Shown: in pieces, positions 45,346 through 53,183 of the stretch
Numbering within the stretch: the first letter of the stretch is position 1
Layout of the letters: every line of letters begins with the position of its first letter
Source: an uncultured bacterium
GTDB lineage: Bacteria > Cyanobacteriota > Vampirovibrionia > Gastranaerophilales > Gastranaerophilaceae
Assembly (NCBI GenBank): GCA_902783835.1
Contig: CACZSN010000013.1
Coordinates: 1-64,000, forward strand
Direction: 5' to 3'
DNA length: 64,000 bases
Notes under the pieces: generated by a model
What the model was told of the DNA's origin: nothing
What the model saw: only the letters and a program-made list of their open reading frames with translations
Database searches by the model: none
Program-made: the position numbers and the translations under genes

Positions 45346-46458
45346 TTAGAGATTTTTTAGTATGATTTTTGCAGTTTCTTCACAAGAAATTTTGTCTGTA
45401 AGAAAATGCTTAACATTTTCTAAATCTTTTTTCATTTCATCATGTTTTTCTTTGTTTGAAAGTAATTCTGATATATGTTTTGCAATAATTTCCGGTTTTG
45501 CTAAATGTTGAACTAATTCCGGAACAATGTCCTTGTCAGAGATGATGTTAGGTAAAGAAACTCTGTTTATGCATCGAACCAATAAATATACCCAATATAT
45601 AAATTCGGGTCCTTTATAGCTTATTATCATCGGGGTTCCGTACAACGCAGCTTCTAATGCCACGGTTCCGGATGCAAGCATAAGAACATCAGAATTTGCT
45701 AAAAGTTCGTAGTTTTTATTTTTTATGATTTTTATATCTTCCGGAATGCCTTGCAATAACTCATCTTTGATAGTTGGTGCCTGACAAATTACAAATTGGG
45801 TGTCAGGATTTTTTTGCTTAATTATTTTTGCTGATTCAATAAATAACTTCAATAAATTTTTTATTTCAAAAACTCTTGATCCGGGGAATATTGATACAAG
45901 TTTTTTTGAATTATCAAGCTGAAATTCTTGATATAACTGCTCTTTTGAGCATACTGTCGGCAATTGGCTGACAAGAGGATGACCTGCAAATTCTGCGTCA
46001 ACTCCTGCCTGACGGTACATATCGATTTCAAACGGGAAAATCGTTATAACCTTGTCAATATAACGTTTTACGGTGTTTATTCTCCATTTTCTTGATGCCC
46101 AAATTTGAGGAGGGATGTAATAGAAAATTTTTAATCCCGCTCTTTTTAAAACTTTTGCAATATTAAGATTAAATCCGCCATAATCCACGAGAAGTACCAA
46201 ATCAGGTTTGTAATCGTTAATAAGGTAATCTGCGATTTTTTTGCCGAGCATAATATGGTCAATTAAAATCTTGAAATTGAATCCCATTGCAGACATTTTT
46301 TCGTGGTTGCAAAACAACTTAACTCCCGCTGCTGCAAGGTTTGAGCCACCGACGGCTTCTATTGACACGTCAGGATTTGCCTTGAAAATTTCACGAGCAA
46401 CGCAAGAAGCATGCTTGTCACCTGAATATTCACCTGTTATTATAAAAATTTTCTTCAT
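45346..46458 (-). CDS. lpxB: Lipid-A-disaccharide synthase
   Basis: A 370-residue LpxB (GT19) that joins UDP-2,3-diacylglucosamine and lipid X to make lipid A disaccharide. Seen: TGEYSGDKHA near residue 7 (family TGExSGD motif), EAVGGSNLAAAGVKLF, LLVDYGGFNLNIAKVLK and YYIPPQIWASRKWR near 117-130, FAGHPLV and FPGSRVFEIKNL, all in family order. Its ATG overlaps the lpxI stop by four bases. The presence of lpxB shows an outer membrane with lipid A. Confidence 0.96.
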   Translation of the reverse strand: MKKIFIITGEYSGDKHASCVAREIFKANPDVSIEAVGGSNLAAAGVKLFCNHEKMSAMGFNFKILIDHIMLGKKIADYLINDYKPDLVLLVDYGGFNLNIAKVLKRAGLKIFYYIPPQIWASRKWRINTVKRYIDKVITIFPFEIDMYRQAGVDAEFAGHPLVSQLPTVCSKEQLYQEFQLDNSKKLVSIFPGSRVFEIKNLLKLFIESAKIIKQKNPDTQFVICQAPTIKDELLQGIPEDIKIIKNKNYELLANSDVLMLASGTVALEAALYGTPMIISYKGPEFIYWVYLLVRCINRVSLPNIISDKDIVPELVQHLAKPEIIAKHISELLSNKEKHDEMKKDLENVKHFLTDKISCEETAKIILKNL

Positions 46459-47270
46459 ATTGCCATAACTACGATGTTGTGAGCATTTGCGTATTCAATA
46501 ACTTTTGCTTTATCCACAATAATTGTATTATTTGCTTCAACCGCAATTACTGACGCTTTGTGCTTTTTCATCATTTTTAACGTTGCAAGTCCGAATGCGG
46601 GAACGTCAAATCTTAAATCTTGTGACGGTTTTGCTGTTTTTACAACAACCGCACCTTTTTTCGCAATTTTTGCTCCTCTTTCAATGCATTTATCCGTGCC
46701 TTCGATTGCCTCAACCGCCATAACCATTTTATTTTTGATTACAACGGTTTGTCCGATATCAACTTGTCCCATGGCTTTTGCAACCCAAAAACCATATCTT
46801 GCATCTTCTTCTTGTTCAGGAGTCGGTTTAATTTTACCTAAAACACCCGTCGGAACCATAAGTTCCTTGATGAATATTGTTTGGTCAATAACAGTTATTC
46901 CTATTTTTTCGAGTTCTGCTACTGCCATAAGCATTACAGCATCATCATTCAATCTTTTTGCTTGTTTTAATAATTCAATTGCTCTCGCATCAAATCTTGG
47001 ACGTCTCAAAACCAAGCCTTTATGGACTTTTCCGATAAATGCAAGTTGTTTGATTCCTTCATTTTGCAAAGTATCTGATATTTTTTGGATTTCTCCCGGA
47101 CCAAAATCAAAAACTTTTGCACTGTGTTTTTTTAATTCTTTTTTATTATCTGCAGAAAGTGAAATCGTAATAACTTCTATACCGTTTAATTTTGCATTTT
47201 TTGCCCAAATTATCGGAAGTTGTCCGTTTCCTGCTATTAATCCTATTTTACTGTCTAATGTAATTGTCAC
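46455..47270 (-). CDS. lpxI: UDP-2,3-diacylglucosamine diphosphatase LpxI
   Basis: A 271-residue LpxI (PF06230, formerly DUF1009), the hydrolase used in place of LpxH by many alpha-proteobacteria and cyanobacteria. It releases lipid X from UDP-2,3-diacylglucosamine. Seen: IGLIAGNGQLPIIWAKNA near residues 9-26, FIGKVHKGL, RARAIELL-like DARAIELLKQAKRLNDDAVM, and the C-terminal DLRFDVPAFGLATLKMM block. The start is GTG 47270 with AAAAAGG upstream. It overlaps lpxB by four bases, making an lpxI-lpxB operon. Confidence 0.94.
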   Translation of the reverse strand: MTITLDSKIGLIAGNGQLPIIWAKNAKLNGIEVITISLSADNKKELKKHSAKVFDFGPGEIQKISDTLQNEGIKQLAFIGKVHKGLVLRRPRFDARAIELLKQAKRLNDDAVMLMAVAELEKIGITVIDQTIFIKELMVPTGVLGKIKPTPEQEEDARYGFWVAKAMGQVDIGQTVVIKNKMVMAVEAIEGTDKCIERGAKIAKKGAVVVKTAKPSQDLRFDVPAFGLATLKMMKKHKASVIAVEANNTIIVDKAKVIEYANAHNIVVMAI

Positions 47271-47331
47271 TTTTGAACCTTTTTCTTACTTCTGATTATA
47301 TTCTCAACAAAAATTTTCCTCAATAGAAATT

Positions 47332-48918
47332 TTAGTCTTGTTTTTTAGCATAAATTATTATGTGTCGCCCATCGCCGTCACCTATGCTTTCACCGGTGAG
47401 ATTGTTTTGGTCAATGAGTTCGTGTTGAAGTTTTCTTATTTGTTGATTTTGCGGTGTCAACTCAACGTTTACACCGTCGTGCAAAACCTTTTCTATTGCT
47501 GCATTTGCTTCATCTAATGCTTTTTCCGCTTCATCGCAATATCCTTGAACGGTTGTTTCTGAATCGGTTATTTTTAAAGCTTCTTTAACAACTTTTTGAA
47601 TTTGAGACATAGAATTTGATTTTACGTAATAAATCGGAAGTCTGTAATCATTTGCGGCACTAAGGATTTTGTTTCCTCCTTTTGAGTATGCTTTGTGAGC
47701 AATTACAACATCCGCATCATCAATTTTTCTTGTGATTTCTGCGTGTAAATCAAGTCTTTCTATAACTTTTTCGATAACGGTTCTGCTTACCGCATAAATA
47801 TAAATTTTCTTGTAATCTTTTACCTGATTAACGTATTCTTGTCTTGAAAAGCTGAACTTCAGGCTTTGGTTTGTCATATCGTTGATTTTGTCGTCTAATT
47901 TTTTCACTTCATCGACGAGTTTGGTTGACGGTTCTTTGTAACCTTCATCAACTTTTCTGATTTCAGGACGGATAGGCCATCCTCTGAGAATATAATCAAC
48001 GGCTTCTGCTGTGTTTTTATATACGGCAAGTGTATTTCTGTCAACAATTTCAATTACAACATCAAATGTCGGTTGCTTTTCTCTTTCGAGGACTGTTTTT
48101 TGCGAACCTCTGCGTTTTGCTTCGTCATCACCTAATGTTACCGAACTTACACCACCAACCAAGTCTGATAAAATGGGGTTCTTAATCAAACTTTCAAGGT
48201 TATTTCCGTGAGCAGTCGCAATAAGCATGACACCACGTTCTGCAATTGTTCTTGCCGCTTGTGCTTCTGCTTCCGTTCCTATTTCATCAACAACGATAAC
48301 TTCGGGGGTGTGATTTTCAACAGCCTCTATCATTATGTCTTTTTGCATTTCCGGTTGAGGAACTTGCATTCTTCTTGCTTTACCGATTGCCGGGTGAGGT
48401 GTATCGCCGTCGCCTGCAATTTCGTTTGATGTATCGATGATTACAACTCTTTTGTGTAAATCATCAGAAACCAATCTTGATATTTCTCTTAGTTTTGTTG
48501 TTTTTCCTACCCCGGGACGACCCAAGAACAAAATACTTTTATTTTGAATGACGATATCTTTAATACATTCGATAGTTCCTGTAACAACACGTCCGATACG
48601 GCAGGTAAGACCGACAACCTTTCCCTGACGGTTCCTAATTGCACTTATTCTGTGTAATGTGCCTGGTAATCCGGAACGATTGTCGTGTGTGAACGGCGGT
48701 ATTAATGAAATTGTATGCTCAATATCTTCATCTGTCACCAATCGGTTGTCAATATATTCAGTTTTGCCGTCGGCATGCCTGATTTCAGGGTTTCGTCCCA
48801 AGTCTAAGACAATTTCGATAATGTCATCAATGTATGTGTTTTTCAAAAAACTGACAATATCTGCCGGCAGTATTTCTATTAGTTTGTTAAAATCGTTGTG
48901 AAATCTGAGTATATCCAT
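47332..48918 (-). CDS. Ycf45-like AAA ATPase with C-terminal R3H domain
   Basis: A 528-residue protein. The ATPase core (about 80-300) has Walker A GRPGVGKT at 133-140, then VVIIDTSNEIAGDGDTPHPAIG and VIVVDEIGTEAEAQAARTI with the Walker B aspartate, as in the Ycf45/stage III sporulation AA-like group. The C-terminal R3H domain includes IRKLQHELIDQNNLTGESIG. The whole layout is that of cyanobacterial R3H-domain ATPases and plastid-encoded Ycf45. Function is unknown; single-stranded nucleic acid binding is inferred from R3H. It sits 61 bases upstream of lpxI on the same strand, with the S41 protease gene 79 bases before it. Confidence 0.9.
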   Translation of the reverse strand: MDILRFHNDFNKLIEILPADIVSFLKNTYIDDIIEIVLDLGRNPEIRHADGKTEYIDNRLVTDEDIEHTISLIPPFTHDNRSGLPGTLHRISAIRNRQGKVVGLTCRIGRVVTGTIECIKDIVIQNKSILFLGRPGVGKTTKLREISRLVSDDLHKRVVIIDTSNEIAGDGDTPHPAIGKARRMQVPQPEMQKDIMIEAVENHTPEVIVVDEIGTEAEAQAARTIAERGVMLIATAHGNNLESLIKNPILSDLVGGVSSVTLGDDEAKRRGSQKTVLEREKQPTFDVVIEIVDRNTLAVYKNTAEAVDYILRGWPIRPEIRKVDEGYKEPSTKLVDEVKKLDDKINDMTNQSLKFSFSRQEYVNQVKDYKKIYIYAVSRTVIEKVIERLDLHAEITRKIDDADVVIAHKAYSKGGNKILSAANDYRLPIYYVKSNSMSQIQKVVKEALKITDSETTVQGYCDEAEKALDEANAAIEKVLHDGVNVELTPQNQQIRKLQHELIDQNNLTGESIGDGDGRHIIIYAKKQD

Positions 48919-48997
48919 TATTGCCCTTCACTGCTCATATTAATTCTTGATGTTATTATAACATTTTTTTAAATTTTTTCTTCAATTTTTTAAAATA

Positions 48998-50293
48998 TCA
49001 ACCGCTAATATGAGCTTTGCTTTTATTCATTTCTTTAATTATTGATATTGCTTTTTCAAGTTGCTTATCTTTTCCGCTAAATATTTCTTTGGGGGTGATT
49101 TTTACTATATAATTAGGGGTTATTTTGCTTGAATTTTTTTCAAAATTGTCTCCAAATGAATAATATGAAGTTGTTAAATTTAAGCAAGTTTTATTTGGAA
49201 GCGGAATCATTTGTTGCATTGCATTTTTGCCATAGGTCGGTTCTCCTATTACGACTGCTCTTTTATTTCGTTGGAGAGCTCCCGCAAGAATTTCCGAGGC
49301 ACTTGCTGTATTTTTATCGACTAAAAAAACAATAGGGATTTTATTGTCGATTATTGTATTGTTTTCGGGGATAATGGGGATTACGGAACCATTTCTGTAT
49401 TTAATTGAAATTATGCATTTAGAAGTGTACAAAAGTTTTTCGGCTATAAAAAGACCGTTTAATGCCTGTCCGCCCGCATCACCTCTAAGGTCTATAATAT
49501 ATCCTTTTGCATCCGGATATTTTAATATTTCGTTATCAAATTGCCCCGGTAAATTTTTACCCATAAATGTATAGATGAAAATGTGAACGATGTTATCATC
49601 AATCATTTTGCTTGCTAACTTGTTGATTTGCAAACATCCTCTCGGCAAATTATAGGTTATAACTTTATTATTTCTTAAAATTTTAACCTTGGAAAGATAA
49701 GTCTTTGTTCCTCTTATGAGGTTTATGGCACTGTTCATTTCCATGCCTTGTAAATTGTAACTGTTTATACTTATAATTTCATCGCCTTCTTTGGGATTCG
49801 GAAAGAAAGGAGAATTCGTCGAAACAGTTGCCTTTGAGACAATTCCGGCAATTGTTTCAAGTTCGACGGTTGCCCCTCTGTATCGCTTTTGAATTTTATC
49901 CAAAATGCTTTTGCTGTCAACGTTTTCTCTTATATACATTTCTTGCAGTTCGTAATTTTTAGCATTGAAAAATTGAGAATACGGATCGTCTAAACTTGCT
50001 AACATTGTGTTTACAGCAACAGTTACATCATCTGTCGTTTTAATTTTTGAAAGGTATTTGTACTTCCATTTGTTCCAATCTTGGTTATTTAGTGAAGAAT
50101 CATAGTACATTGTTTTAATGTTTCTCCACGCGGAAATAAACAATCTTTGAGGAGAAATTGTTTGTTTTGCCGCAAGTTTTCTCACAGAATTTACGTTGTC
50201 TCCGTTAAATAACACCATCGGAGAAATCAGAATCAATATTACAGCTAAAGATGCCGTTATAAAAAGAAACATTTGCAAAAGTCTTCTGCCCAT
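48998..50293 (-). CDS. S41 family C-terminal processing protease
   Basis: A 431-residue periplasmic protease. Residues 1-28 contain an N-terminal anchor or signal (MGRRLLQMFLFITASLAVIL). A PDZ-like region occurs around 130-200, and the catalytic core contains GGQALNGLFIAEKLL, NTASASEILAGALQ with nucleophile Ser333, and GEPTYGKNAM with Lys356 as general base. This is the CtpA/Prc type Ser-Lys dyad; in cyanobacteria CtpA matures photosystem D1, which is not expected here, so its targets are other secreted proteins. SD GGAGA precedes ATG 50293. A 165-base divergent spacer separates it from the small gene at 50459. Confidence 0.9.
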   Translation of the reverse strand: MGRRLLQMFLFITASLAVILILISPMVLFNGDNVNSVRKLAAKQTISPQRLFISAWRNIKTMYYDSSLNNQDWNKWKYKYLSKIKTTDDVTVAVNTMLASLDDPYSQFFNAKNYELQEMYIRENVDSKSILDKIQKRYRGATVELETIAGIVSKATVSTNSPFFPNPKEGDEIISINSYNLQGMEMNSAINLIRGTKTYLSKVKILRNNKVITYNLPRGCLQINKLASKMIDDNIVHIFIYTFMGKNLPGQFDNEILKYPDAKGYIIDLRGDAGGQALNGLFIAEKLLYTSKCIISIKYRNGSVIPIIPENNTIIDNKIPIVFLVDKNTASASEILAGALQRNKRAVVIGEPTYGKNAMQQMIPLPNKTCLNLTTSYYSFGDNFEKNSSKITPNYIVKITPKEIFSGKDKQLEKAISIIKEMNKSKAHISG

Positions 50294-50421
50294 ATGTAAT
50301 CTCCAATGATATATTGTTTGATAATTTTATCATGTTTTTTATGCTTTGTCATTTTGATAAAAAAATTTATAATTGCTACAAAACAGGCAAATATTTTTGA
50401 TATTTTGTTTTATTAATATTG

Positions 50422-50451
50422 TTGGTAAAAATTATAAAAATGGTGTATAAT
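50422..50451 (+). promoter_or_regulatory. Predicted promoter with start point at the ATG of the 57-residue gene
   Basis: TTGGTA at 50422-50427, 18-base spacer, TATAAT at 50446-50451, then AGCAACT and ATG 50459. No Shine-Dalgarno sequence fits; a leaderless transcript is predicted. Confidence 0.55.
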
Positions 50452-50458
50452 AGCAACT

Positions 50459-50632
50459 ATGAGTGACGAAAAAATTATTGATATAACTCCATTTATTAAG
50501 CCGCAAGCAGAAGTTGACAATGTCAAAAAACCTTGTGCTAAACACCATTCTAACCCTATTATGAAAAAACAATTTGTTATTAGTGTGAAGAATAATGTCC
50601 ACAGATTTTCAGTGGCTGATTTGTTTGATTAA
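50459..50632 (+). CDS. 57-residue small protein, leaderless candidate
   Basis: An intact 57-codon reading frame too short for most gene callers. The product starts MSDEKIIDITPFIKPQAEV, continues through VKKPCAKHHSNPIMKKQ and ends VHRFSVADLFD. It is soluble and basic in the centre, with a Cys-x-x-His-His-type cluster (CAKHH) that could bind metal. The TAA overlaps the ATG of the next gene by one base (TAATG), which suggests translational coupling. A TATAAT lies seven bases before the ATG. I do not recognise a family. Confidence 0.6.
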   Translation: MSDEKIIDITPFIKPQAEVDNVKKPCAKHHSNPIMKKQFVISVKNNVHRFSVADLFD

Positions 50633-51135
50633 TGTTTAAATCCTCTTATTCTTCGCTTGATAATCTTACGAAAAACCAAAAATCTTCTTTGGTCTCTTTT
50701 GTGAAAATTTTTGTAAAAAAACATTCTGTATCCTCTTCTGTTGAAGAAATATGGAATGATTTTGTCGAGGATATTGAATATGATTTTGCAATAGATAATC
50801 CTAAGTTCCCTTGGATTAAAGATTTTTTGTATGAATATGATTTTGAAAAAGATATAAAAAATCTGATTAAAAGTACCCTGCAACAAATGATTTACAAAGA
50901 GAAGCAAAAGCCTTATATAGAGAAGCAAAAAGCCATGGCAAAAATTGCAAGAAAAAGAGCAACCGAATGGCGACAGTCTCATGAAAAGCCTACTCGTAAG
51001 CAGGTTTCGTACTATAATGCTCTTTGCGAAAAAAATAAGGTTGCCAAGGTTGATTTATCCGAAAAATCTAAACTCGATTTGAAAAATATGATTGCTGAAT
51101 TGCTCAATGAAAAGCAGGTTTCTGATGAATTATAA
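50632..51135 (+). CDS. Hypothetical basic protein between the small gene and prmC
   Basis: A 167-residue soluble protein. The first 75 residues are helical and acidic/aromatic (EEIWNDFVEDIEYDFAID). From residue 90 it is strongly basic and helical (KAMAKIARKRATEWRQSHE), followed by a segment PTRKQVSYYNALCEKNKVAK near 125-144 that resembles the short 'ptrkQ..yl..L' helical motif of DUF3072-like proteins, though this is only a resemblance. It starts on the stop codon of the 57-residue gene and overlaps prmC by eleven bases, so the three genes form an operon. Nucleic-acid binding is possible from the charge pattern. Confidence 0.65.
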   Translation: MFKSSYSSLDNLTKNQKSSLVSFVKIFVKKHSVSSSVEEIWNDFVEDIEYDFAIDNPKFPWIKDFLYEYDFEKDIKNLIKSTLQQMIYKEKQKPYIEKQKAMAKIARKRATEWRQSHEKPTRKQVSYYNALCEKNKVAKVDLSEKSKLDLKNMIAELLNEKQVSDEL

Positions 51136-51955
51136 ACAAAAATACAAAAATTTATATCAGGCAACCTCTCTCTCTGATTATGATATTTCTTCGGAAATTG
51201 ATTTTGTCATTGAAATGTTGACAGGTCTTTCCTCAACGGATATTTTACTTGGAAAAGAAATTTCATCCGCCGATGATATAAAAATTTCAGAAATATTAAA
51301 AGAAAGAGTTTCCACAAATCGTCCTCTTCAACAAATATTAGGCAAGGCTTATTTTGCGGGAAACATATATTCCGTAAATAAATATACTCTTATTCCGAGA
51401 CCGGAAACGGAATTTTTGGTTGAAAAATGCAAACAAGAGTTTCCAAAAGATAAAATTATAAAAATTTTAGATATCGGAACGGGTTCGGGATGTATTGCTA
51501 TTGAACTTGCAAAGTATTATACAAATGCAAAAGTTACGGCTGTTGATATTTGTCAGGAAGCAGTTGACAAGGCTATCGAAAATGCTCGTAATTTCTGCGT
51601 TTTACCGAAAATTAATTTTCTTATTTCAAATGTGTTCTCAAACGTGCAAGAATCCTTTGACATTATAGTCTCAAATCCTCCATACATCCCGTTTTCGACT
51701 AAAATACAAAATGATGTTTATGATTATGAACCGCACACTGCACTTTTTGCCGAAGATGAGGGTTTGTTCTTTTACAAAAAAATTATTACAGAGGGTAAAA
51801 ATTTTTTGAATAAAAATTCACTTCTTGCTTTTGAAGTAGGTTTTAATCAAGGGCATGACGTTGCTGAAATATTTAAACAAAACGGTTATGTCAACATATT
51901 GTTTACACAAGATTGCGATTCAATAAACAGAGTCGTTTCGGCTAATTACCTTTAG
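51125..51955 (+). CDS. prmC: Peptide chain release factor N5-glutamine methyltransferase
   Basis: A 276-residue PrmC/HemK protein that methylates the GGQ glutamine of RF1 and RF2. The N-terminal helical domain spans about 1-90, with RPLQQILGKAYFAGN and IPRPETEFLVE (family RPxTE motif). The AdoMet site is LDIGTGSGCIAIELAKY near 114-130 and the catalytic NPPY motif is SNPPYIPF near 182-189. ATG 51125 gives the family length; the longer reading frame from 51092 lies inside the preceding gene. It overlaps the preceding gene's stop by eleven bases. Confidence 0.95.
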   Translation: MNYKQKYKNLYQATSLSDYDISSEIDFVIEMLTGLSSTDILLGKEISSADDIKISEILKERVSTNRPLQQILGKAYFAGNIYSVNKYTLIPRPETEFLVEKCKQEFPKDKIIKILDIGTGSGCIAIELAKYYTNAKVTAVDICQEAVDKAIENARNFCVLPKINFLISNVFSNVQESFDIIVSNPPYIPFSTKIQNDVYDYEPHTALFAEDEGLFFYKKIITEGKNFLNKNSLLAFEVGFNQGHDVAEIFKQNGYVNILFTQDCDSINRVVSANYL

Positions 51956-52018
51956 TTATTTACAATATTGTTTTTTTATGATAATCTGATTTTGTGAAAG
52001 TAAAGAGGAGAACAATTT

Positions 52019-52567
52019 ATGGCAAAATTTATATGCTCAGTTTGCGGTTACGTATATGAAGGAGATTCAGCTCCTGAAAAATGCCCTCAATGCGGTGTTC
52101 CTGCATCAAAATTCAACAAAGTTAATGAATCAGCAGAAAAAGTTTATGTTACAGAACACGTTGTCGGCGTTGCAAAAGATGTAGATGCTGAAGTTTTACA
52201 AGGTTTGCGTGACAACTTCAACGGTGAATGCACTGAAGTAGGTATGTATCTTGCTATGTCAAGACAAGCTGAAAGAGAAGGATATCCTGAAATTGCAGAT
52301 GCTTTTAAAAGATATGCTTTTGAAGAAGCTGAACACGCAGCAAAATTTGCGGAATTGCTTGGTGAAGTTTTGACAAATTCAACAAAGAAAAATCTTGAAA
52401 TGCGTGCAGAAGCTGAATGCGGTGCTTGTGCAGGTAAAATGGATATTGCAAAAAGAGCAAAAGAACTCGGTCTTGATGCTGTTCATGATACAGTTCACGA
52501 AATGGCTAAAGATGAAGCTCGCCACGGAAAAGGTTTTGATGGTTTGTTGAAAAGATATTTCAACTAA
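52019..52567 (+). CDS. Reverse-type rubrerythrin
   Basis: A 182-residue rubrerythrin with the rubredoxin-like domain at the N-terminus (CSVCGYVY at 6-13, [11 protein letters not shown] at 26-36), and then a ferritin-like diiron four-helix domain with ligands in [21 protein letters not shown] and DEARHGKGF. This domain order is the reverse of classical rubrerythrin. It reduces hydrogen peroxide with electrons from NAD(P)H via rubredoxin-type partners, typical of obligate anaerobes. GAGGAG lies about ten bases before the ATG. Codon use is biased as in highly expressed genes. Single gene with a strong terminator. Confidence 0.95.
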   Translation: MAKFICSVCGYVYEGDSAPEKCPQCGVPASKFNKVNESAEKVYVTEHVVGVAKDVDAEVLQGLRDNFNGECTEVGMYLAMSRQAEREGYPEIADAFKRYAFEEAEHAAKFAELLGEVLTNSTKKNLEMRAEAECGACAGKMDIAKRAKELGLDAVHDTVHEMAKDEARHGKGFDGLLKRYFN

Positions 52568-52585
52568 ACTATTCTAAACAATATT

Positions 52586-52616
52586 ATGGGTATGACAGAA
52601 GTCATGCCCATTTTTA
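52586..52616 (+). terminator. Rho-independent terminator of rubrerythrin
   Basis: ATGGGTATGAC (52586-52596) pairs with GTCATGCCCAT (52601-52611) apart from one G-T wobble; loop AGAA, followed by TTTTA. Confidence 0.9.
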
Positions 52617-52643
52617 TTGTGATTTCTTCAAATAATAAGCAAT

Positions 52644-52670
52644 AAAAAAACCACTCAATGAGTGGTTTTA
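52644..52670 (-). terminator. Rho-independent terminator of tRNA-Val
   Basis: On the minus strand AAACCACTCA/TGAGTGGTTT forms a near-perfect hairpin and is followed by TTTTTT at 52649-52644, directly downstream of the tRNA. Confidence 0.85.
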
Positions 52671-52671
52671 A

Positions 52672-52747
52672 TGGTGGGCGTTGAGAGGCTCGAACTCCCG
52701 ACATCCTCCTTGTAAGGGAGGCGCTCTACCAACTGAGCTAAACGCCC
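52672..52747 (-). tRNA. tRNA-Val (anticodon UAC), CCA encoded
   Basis: On the minus strand the sequence folds as a tRNA: acceptor 5' strand GGGCGTT (52747-52741) pairs with AACGCCC (52682-52676), D-arm with AGCTCAGTTGGTAGAGC, anticodon stem CCTCC/GGAGG with loop CTTACAA, T-arm with GGGAGTTCGAGCCTCTC region (GTTCGA loop), and discriminator A followed by genome-encoded CCA. The anticodon TAC reads GUA and other Val codons. Encoded CCA is not universal in cyanobacteria. Confidence 0.95.
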
Positions 52748-53183
52748 TTGCGTAATTCAATTATACATGCACAAAAATAAAATGCAAGTCTTTTTTATAA
52801 AAAATTTTTAAAAGTGTTAAATTTTAGCAAAATTTTCTTGCAGCAATAGATGGTTGTCGCTTTATTTTGCCTTTTATGGTGCGTCAGCAAACGGTTTACA
52901 GTAAAGAAATGTTAACAAAAAGTCTTTAAAATATGATGTCAACTAAAAGTAGCGAAAATTGTTACAAAATACAAATAAATTTTAAAATCATTGTTTTATA
53001 TGCGTTATAGACTGTCGTATTTTGCTTGCTCCTCTGTTTATATGTACTAAAAAAATATCACTATATTTATATTGTTATTCAAAATGCTATAATAAGCAAA
53101 GTATATTGTGGCTCTGAATGTCTGACAGATTCACAAGCGAGTACAAAAATGTTTAAACATAATTACCTATAGGAAGATAAACA
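52748..53183. other. Intergenic leader region of the giant adhesin gene
   Basis: 436 bases without a gene. It is AT-rich with no repeat or clear hairpin until the extended -10 promoter near 53085. No small ORF over 15 codons with a ribosome site was found. Confidence 0.6.
53085..53093 (+). promoter_or_regulatory. Extended -10 promoter of the giant adhesin gene
   Basis: TGCTATAAT at 53085-53093 is a TGN-TATAAT extended -10 element; no good -35 hexamer lies upstream at 15-19 bases, as is usual for this class. The start would be near 53100, leaving an 84-base leader with AGGAAG at 53171-53176 before ATG 53184. Confidence 0.55.
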
